Of a stretch of 64,000 nucleotides of DNA, positions 58,893 through 64,000 are shown piece by piece. This stretch comes from Neomegalonema sp. (lineage in GTDB: Bacteria; Pseudomonadota; Alphaproteobacteria; Rhodobacterales; Rhodobacteraceae): contig JALEGB010000137.1 in assembly GCA_022760355.1 (NCBI GenBank), positions 1 to 64,000 of the forward strand. The letters are read 5' to 3'. Made by a program: the position numbers and the translations under genes. The notes beneath the pieces were generated by a model that saw only the letters and a list, made by a program, of their open reading frames with translations, searched no databases and was not told the origin of the DNA. Each line of letters opens with the position of its first letter. Within the stretch, counting starts at the first letter, position 1.

Positions 58893-59915
58893 CTAGCGTT
58901 TGCGCGCGCCGGTGCGGATCCGCGGATCCAGCAGCGCCAGGAGAAGATCGGACAACAGCATCCCGATCAGGGTGAGAAACGCGATAAACAACAGGATAAA
59001 GCCGGACAGCAGATGGTCCTGAGATTTCAGCGCGTCGAGCAGGATTGGCCCAATCGTCGGCAGGCTCATCACCACCGAAATCAGCACCGATCCGGAGACG
59101 AGCTGCGGCAGCAAATTGCCGATGTCAGCGACAAACGGGTTCAGCGCCATGCGGAGCGGATAACGCACGATCCGCCGGATCGGCGACGCGCCTTTAGCTT
59201 TCGCCGTCGTTACGTACGGCTTGTTCAGCTCATCCAGCATGTTCGCCCGCAGCCGCTGCGACATCGCCGCCGTACCGGCGGTGCCGATCACGATGGTTGG
59301 CACAATCAGATGGGTCAGAATTGAGCCCATCTTGTCCCAACTCATGGGTTGCCCCTCGAATTCAGCCGCCATCAGGCCGCCGATCGGCAGATCAAGATGC
59401 TGCTTGCCGTAGTAAAGAAGAATCAGCGCCAACAGGAAGTTTGGCGTCGCCAGCCCGATATAACCGACAAAGGCGGCGAGGTAGTCCACCCAGCTATTCG
59501 CCTTTACGGCTGAGATCACGCCGAGCGGCAACGCCACGGCGTACACGAACAGCACCGCCGCCAGATTCACGACCAAGGTGAGCCACAACCCGTCGCCGAT
59601 CACCTCCGCCACTGATTTATTCAGCTCAAATGACCAGCCAAGCTCGCCCTGGAGCAGCCCAGTATATCCGCCCTCTCCCGGCGCGACGCCGAGCCAGATC
59701 AAATATTGCTCCCATAGCGGCCGGTCGAGTGAATAGAGCTGCTGCTTAAACAGCGCCTCGGCGATGAGGTTTTCCTGACCCGTCGCCTTCAGCTCCGCAA
59801 TCTGGTTTGAAATGAAGTCGCCTTCTGGCAGGTTGATGATGAAGAATATCAGCGCGGATATCAGCAGCAGGCTGCCCATCATCGCCAAGGTGCGGAAGAT
59901 CAGAAATCGCAACAT
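58893..59915 (-). CDS. Peptide-type ABC transporter permease B (YejB/DppB-like)
   Basis: 340 aa, six helices. N-terminal FLIFRTLAMMGSLLLISALIFFI, GELGWSFELNKSV, EAA loop MLDELNKPYVTTAKAKGASPIRRIVRYPLRMALNP and the C-terminal DPRIRTG. Its ATG directly follows the stop of the binding-protein gene. Confidence 0.93.
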   Translation of the reverse strand: MLRFLIFRTLAMMGSLLLISALIFFIINLPEGDFISNQIAELKATGQENLIAEALFKQQLYSLDRPLWEQYLIWLGVAPGEGGYTGLLQGELGWSFELNKSVAEVIGDGLWLTLVVNLAAVLFVYAVALPLGVISAVKANSWVDYLAAFVGYIGLATPNFLLALILLYYGKQHLDLPIGGLMAAEFEGQPMSWDKMGSILTHLIVPTIVIGTAGTAAMSQRLRANMLDELNKPYVTTAKAKGASPIRRIVRYPLRMALNPFVADIGNLLPQLVSGSVLISVVMSLPTIGPILLDALKSQDHLLSGFILLFIAFLTLIGMLLSDLLLALLDPRIRTGARKR

Positions 59916-61895
59916 CTACTTCTCTCCGCTCTTTTTATCGGCGCTTTTCGAGGGCGCAAAGAAGAAGAGGTCCGGGCGATAGACGCCAAAACGCGCGCCA
60001 GGGTCCCACGCCCAGACGCCGGATTTCGGCACATTCCGCATAGCTTTGGAGACGACGACAGGTTGCGGCGCGCCGGATGCGACGCCGATGACAAAGAGCT
60101 GCTCGGCATGGATCGCGAGCATTTTCCGCCAGATCGCCGCACGCGCGTCATCGGTCGTCGCCTTCGCCCAGGCAGCGCCTAGCGCCATCAGCTTTCGTCC
60201 CTCAGGCGTATCCGGCGCCTCGCCCGATTTGCCTTTGGTTTCGAAGAACTGCCCCCATTTCGGCCACTGGAAGGAAGATTGCTGCATTGGCGCGAGGTCC
60301 AACGGCGGATCGCTTGGGGTCGGCAGACCGTTAGACCATCCGGTCCACACGGCGATCATGACCGAACCGGACTCAACGCCTTTTCGCAACGAATCTCGAT
60401 CACGCGGGCGGGTCAGCAGTCGGACGCCGATTTCGCGCCAGGTCTCGACCATCAATTCGAGCGCGTCCGCCGCCTCGGCCGGATCGCTCGCATATTCAAC
60501 GATGACCTCAAGAGGTCGTCCGTCGGGCAGGAACCGATAGCCTCGGGCGCTTTTGCGCTTCAGTCCCATCTCGTCGAGCAGCGCGTTTGCCGCCTTGAGA
60601 TCAAATTGGGTCCAAGGTTTCACAAAACCGGGATCATAGAGCGGGCTTTCCGGCAGCGGCCCATTGCCAACCGGCTTTGCGAGATCGAAATACAAAACGC
60701 GATTGATCAGCCGACGATCAATCGCCATTGAAAGCGCGCGCCGGAACCGGGCGTCGCGCAGAACCTTTCGCCAAACAGGGTCGGCATAATTCAGGTTCGG
60801 ATACAGCGCCATCTGCGACGCGTCGCCCTTGCGCCAGAGCCGCGCCTCAAACCCGCCCCGTTTTTCCTCGCTCTTCAACACCGCCATATCGGGAAAGGTG
60901 ATATTGCGCGCCTGCAGGTCGGCTTCGCCGGATGCGGATTTCGCGGCGGTCAGCGAGCTTGACGCTACGATCATCTCCAGCCGATCAATATAGGGCAGCT
61001 GCCGGCCGCGCGCGTCAATTCGATGAAAAAACGCATTCCGGATTAGAATAAAACGCCGCCCGCTCAGGTCCTTGGCAAGACGCCACGGCTGCAGCGTCGG
61101 CAGATCCGGATTATCGTTTTTATACATATTGTCGCTGTCATTGTGCAGGGCGGCCCATCCCCGCAAACCAGCTTTCTTAGCCTTCGCCTCAAGCTTTTTG
61201 ACGTCAGTATACTTGGCATGAAATTTTTTCATGTAATGGGCGGGGCGATAAATGAATGGCGGCGCCGCAGCGGCTAGCTTTTTCAGAAAATAGGGGTTGG
61301 GGCTGGACCACTCATAAATAACTGTGGTCGAGTCGGGAAATGTTACTCGCGGCGGTTCGCCATTGACCAACATAAAGCGGGGCGGCCCGCCTGGGCTCAG
61401 CTTCGGATGGTTCGCCACGTCCTCCCACCAATAGCGGAAGTCCTCGGAGGTGAAAGGCGCGCCATCCGACCATTTATGCCCAGGGCGAAGTTTAAAGACG
61501 AATTTGCGCCCCTCAAATACGTCAAAGCTCAGCAAGAGATCAGGGCGCAACGCATAGTCCGCGTCGTAACAAATCAGCCGCGCATAGCCATAGACGACAC
61601 CGAGCCGGACCCGCTTTGCTTTCTCAATGAACATGCGCCACGAGCCGCCATGAACGCCGAATTGTCGGCCGCTTTTCGTCGGGTCGACAACGCGCGGCGC
61701 CAGCGGCAATCTCTCGGCGATCGGCGGCAGCGCGCCCGCATGCGTATCGTACGCCGCCAATGTGTGCTCAATCAGGGGCGGCAGCTTCAGCAGGCGCCCC
61801 TTTTCGTCGATAAACTCGCGAGCCTCCGCGATGGGCGCGCTCACGGCGAGAAGCGCAAGCAAAGCTGCCGAATGTAGTCTGTTCCAGAAGCGCAT
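59916..61895 (-). CDS. ABC transporter substrate-binding protein, family 5 (peptide-type)
   Basis: 659 aa, SBP_bac_5. Signal peptide MRFWNRLHSAALLALLAVSAP with AEA cleavage. Typical KLRPGHKWSDGAPFTSEDFRYWW, and the late region VSSLTAAKSASGEADLQ-like (VASSSLTAAK) and FRRALSMAIDRRLIN. Larger than DppA; in the size range of YejA-type proteins. ATG 61895 has GGGAGG upstream. Ligand probably an oligopeptide or similar. Confidence 0.92.
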   Translation of the reverse strand: MRFWNRLHSAALLALLAVSAPIAEAREFIDEKGRLLKLPPLIEHTLAAYDTHAGALPPIAERLPLAPRVVDPTKSGRQFGVHGGSWRMFIEKAKRVRLGVVYGYARLICYDADYALRPDLLLSFDVFEGRKFVFKLRPGHKWSDGAPFTSEDFRYWWEDVANHPKLSPGGPPRFMLVNGEPPRVTFPDSTTVIYEWSSPNPYFLKKLAAAAPPFIYRPAHYMKKFHAKYTDVKKLEAKAKKAGLRGWAALHNDSDNMYKNDNPDLPTLQPWRLAKDLSGRRFILIRNAFFHRIDARGRQLPYIDRLEMIVASSSLTAAKSASGEADLQARNITFPDMAVLKSEEKRGGFEARLWRKGDASQMALYPNLNYADPVWRKVLRDARFRRALSMAIDRRLINRVLYFDLAKPVGNGPLPESPLYDPGFVKPWTQFDLKAANALLDEMGLKRKSARGYRFLPDGRPLEVIVEYASDPAEAADALELMVETWREIGVRLLTRPRDRDSLRKGVESGSVMIAVWTGWSNGLPTPSDPPLDLAPMQQSSFQWPKWGQFFETKGKSGEAPDTPEGRKLMALGAAWAKATTDDARAAIWRKMLAIHAEQLFVIGVASGAPQPVVVSKAMRNVPKSGVWAWDPGARFGVYRPDLFFFAPSKSADKKSGEK

Positions 61896-61921
61896 CGACG
61901 TCCCTCCCATAGCCGCCGGCC

Positions 61922-63703
61922 CTACGCCGCCGCGCGCACGAAATGCCCAACGCCCGCCTCGATAAGCTCAGGCGCGCGCTCCCCATCAAAGCGGTACGGC
62001 TCTGGCCAACTGGACGGTTCGCCAGCGCCCGCCGCGACCGCCTTCACATCGATTTTCCGGCTGACATCCGGTTCGGGCGACGCGGCGATCAGGGCGCGCG
62101 TATAGGGGTGGCGCGGCGCGGCGAACAAGGCGCTCGGACGCGCAAGTTCCACGATCAGGCCGGAGCGCATCACAGCGACCCAGTCCGCCAGCTGCCCCAC
62201 CACCGCGAGATCATGGCTGATAAATAGATAGCTGAGGCCGCGTTCGCGCCTGATTTGTTCCAGTAATTCAAGAATTTGAGACTGAACCGAGACGTCTAGC
62301 GCCGATGTCGGCTCGTCGCATACCAGGAATTGCGGCTCTAGCATTAAAGCGCGCGCGATGGAGATCCGCTGGCGTTGTCCGCCCGAAAATGCGTGCGGAA
62401 ACCGGTCAATCATCATTGGATCGAGCCCAACCCGCCGCATCAGATCGGCGGCTCGCGCCCGACGCTCAGCCTGATCATATAATCGATGGATCTCCAGAGG
62501 CTCCGTCAAGATCTCACGCACCCGCATGCGCGGGCTCAGCGCCGCAAAAGGATCCTGCATCACGATCTGAGCCGAGCGGCGGAAGGCGCACAGTTCCTTG
62601 CGGGACAGCGCATGAACATCCAGGTCTTCACGCTGCGCATCCGGTCGAAAACGGACGGTTCCCGCCGTCGGCCTGTCCGCTGCAAGCGCGATCCGGGCCA
62701 GGGTGGTCTTGCCGGAGCCGGACTCGCCGACAACGGCGACAGTCTCGCCGCGAGGGACATCCAAATCGATTCCGCGCAGCGCCGGAAACCGGCGCGCCGG
62801 TTTGAACAGGCCGGAGCGACGCTCCTCAAAGATCCGCGTCACGCCGCGAAGACTCAAAATAGGATCGGGCGTCGACAATGACGTGATTGGCGCCGGCTTG
62901 GGCGCCATCTTGGGCGCTGCGGCGACGAGCTTTTGCGTATAGCCATGCGCCGGATCACCGACGACCTCGCCCGCATCTCCGGCTTCAACCACCCTGCCTT
63001 TGCGCATCACGACAACCGCGTCCGCCACGTTCGCGACAACGCCCAAATCATGGGTGATCAGCAGCACGCCCATGCCGGTGTCAGCCTGCAGCTGCTTAAT
63101 CAAGTTGAGCACCAGCGCCTGCGTCGTCACGTCCAGCGCTGTTGTGGGCTCATCGGCAATCAATAGTTTCGGCTGACCAATAATCGCCATTGCGATCATG
63201 GCGCGCTGACGCAGACCGCCGGACAGCTCAAACGGATATGCGCTCCAAGCTCGGCTGGGATCTGGGAAGCCGACCCTTTCGAACGCCTCGAGCGCCATCC
63301 GCTTCGCCTCCGCACGGCGCGAAACACCATGCAGCAGCGCCACCTCAGCCGTCTGCGCGCCGATCGTGTGAAGTGGCGAGAGCGCGCTCATAGGCTCCTG
63401 AAAGATCATCGAAATCTTGTCGCCGCGCAGGCGTTGCAGCTTGCGCTCCGACATTTGCAGCAGATCAACAGGCGCCGCCGCGCCAGGCTCCCAACAAAAT
63501 GCCGCCGACCCGCCGCGGATCTCCGCTTTCGGCGGCAGAAGGCCCATCACAGCCCGGCAGCTCAATGTTTTGCCCGATCCAGATTCGCCGACGATCGCGA
63601 TCGTCTCGCCTGAGTGGACGGAAAAGAACGCGCCTTCCACGGTGCATGTTTCCGCCCCCCGAAAGCCGATTCGCAAGTTCTCTACATTGAGCAATGCGCT
63701 CAT
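61922..63703 (-). CDS. ABC transporter, fused dual ATP-binding protein (YejF-like)
   Basis: 593 aa with two complete ATPase domains. Domain 1 (1-270): GESGSGKTLSCRAV, LSGGLRQRAMIAMAI, LLIADEPTTALD. Domain 2 (295-560): GESGSGKTTLARIAL, FSGGQRQRISIARAL, FLVCDEPTSALD. Equivalent to DppD plus DppF in one chain, as in YejF. ATG 63703 (MSALLNVENL). First gene of the four-gene importer operon; order F-A-B-E differs from E. coli yejABEF. Confidence 0.94.
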   Translation of the reverse strand: MSALLNVENLRIGFRGAETCTVEGAFFSVHSGETIAIVGESGSGKTLSCRAVMGLLPPKAEIRGGSAAFCWEPGAAAPVDLLQMSERKLQRLRGDKISMIFQEPMSALSPLHTIGAQTAEVALLHGVSRRAEAKRMALEAFERVGFPDPSRAWSAYPFELSGGLRQRAMIAMAIIGQPKLLIADEPTTALDVTTQALVLNLIKQLQADTGMGVLLITHDLGVVANVADAVVVMRKGRVVEAGDAGEVVGDPAHGYTQKLVAAAPKMAPKPAPITSLSTPDPILSLRGVTRIFEERRSGLFKPARRFPALRGIDLDVPRGETVAVVGESGSGKTTLARIALAADRPTAGTVRFRPDAQREDLDVHALSRKELCAFRRSAQIVMQDPFAALSPRMRVREILTEPLEIHRLYDQAERRARAADLMRRVGLDPMMIDRFPHAFSGGQRQRISIARALMLEPQFLVCDEPTSALDVSVQSQILELLEQIRRERGLSYLFISHDLAVVGQLADWVAVMRSGLIVELARPSALFAAPRHPYTRALIAASPEPDVSRKIDVKAVAAGAGEPSSWPEPYRFDGERAPELIEAGVGHFVRAAA

Positions 63704-63936
63704 TCTTCGCCTTCCCCGCACGCATCCAACTCGGATCGTCCCCCCGAGCCAAGGCGAAACCGATCACGATCAGCCACAGCTCAACTCACTAATAGGCGGG
63801 CTCCCCCAATCTGCGAAATAAACTCTCGCGGACTAAGATGAAATCCGGCTGAATTTCCTTGCGTTCGGGCCCTTGCGCTTCGCGCGCGGAAATAGTATTT
63901 GGCGTGCTCTCTCGGCGGATTGGCTGGGAGTTGGAT

Positions 63937-64000
63937 GGCGCGGTAGCTCAGCCGGTTAGAGCGCACGACTCATAATCGTGAGGTCGAGAGTTCGAGTCTC
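63937..64000 (+). tRNA. tRNA-Met (CAT), partial at window edge
   Basis: GGCGCGG acceptor strand, D arm AGCTCAGCCGGTTAGAGC, anticodon stem-loop CGACTCATAATCG (anticodon CAT), and the 5' T arm with GTTCGAGTC. The loop ACTCATAA is that of elongator tRNA-Met, though tRNA-Ile2 cannot be ruled out. The last bases are outside the window. Confidence 0.93.

Overview
The window is a 64 kb stretch of a GC-rich alphaproteobacterial chromosome. The run murA, DUF2948, UPF0262, low-molecular-weight phosphatase, infA, maf, RNase E/G-like, yacG, tRNA-Phe (about 50.1-55.6 kb) is the order I know from Rhodobacterales and relatives. Two TRAP/ABC-rich nutrient loci and Tat-type binding proteins fit the same group. 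I cannot name a genus. No phage, transposase or integrase was recognised, and no CRISPR array.

Layout. 1-1.8 kb: end of a BMP-type (nucleoside/riboflavin-like) ABC importer. 2.0-7.4 kb: an exported caspase-FGE fusion divergent from four co-directional genes of unknown function, the best candidate here for an undescribed system. 7.5-14.4 kb: C4-dicarboxylate regulon dctBD and dctPQM; DctD lacks the GAFTGA loop, so it may not work through sigma-54. 14.5-19.2 kb: zinc ABC importer with a COG0523 GTPase and a cytoplasmic WD40 protein. 19.5-30.3 kb: two nitrate/cyanate-type ABC importers. One is with cyanase. The other heads an eight-gene operon with OsmC, an acyl-CoA-dehydrogenase-like flavoprotein, rhodanese, a DsbA-fold protein and an ANTAR antiterminator. 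The leader of the cyanate operon can be folded into two hexaloop hairpins of the ANTAR-target type, which would link the two operons. A TetR gene diverges at 30.6 kb.

31.4-35.1 kb: two tandem small methyltransferases and an MscS channel. 35.3-42.8 kb: a translationally coupled polysaccharide cluster (nucleotide-sugar dehydrogenase, four glycosyltransferases, histidine phosphatase, deacetylase), followed by an HPt protein convergent with an OmpR/EnvZ pair. 45.9-49.6 kb: an SDR gene, then a mercury-type locus (merR, merT, merF, GDCCVxC protein; no merA or merP) and a second MerR gene divergent from a cation transporter. 50-55.9 kb: the conserved housekeeping run, without hisD. 56.4-57.6 kb: SRPBCC protein plus ECF sigma factor, bracketed by two look-alike hairpins; the first one sequesters the Shine-Dalgarno sequence. 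57.7-63.7 kb: a complete peptide-type ABC importer. A tRNA-Met runs off the right edge.

All product names come from reading motifs in the translations; no database search was run. Starts were moved from the ORF track wherever a ribosome-binding site or overlap gave a better choice.
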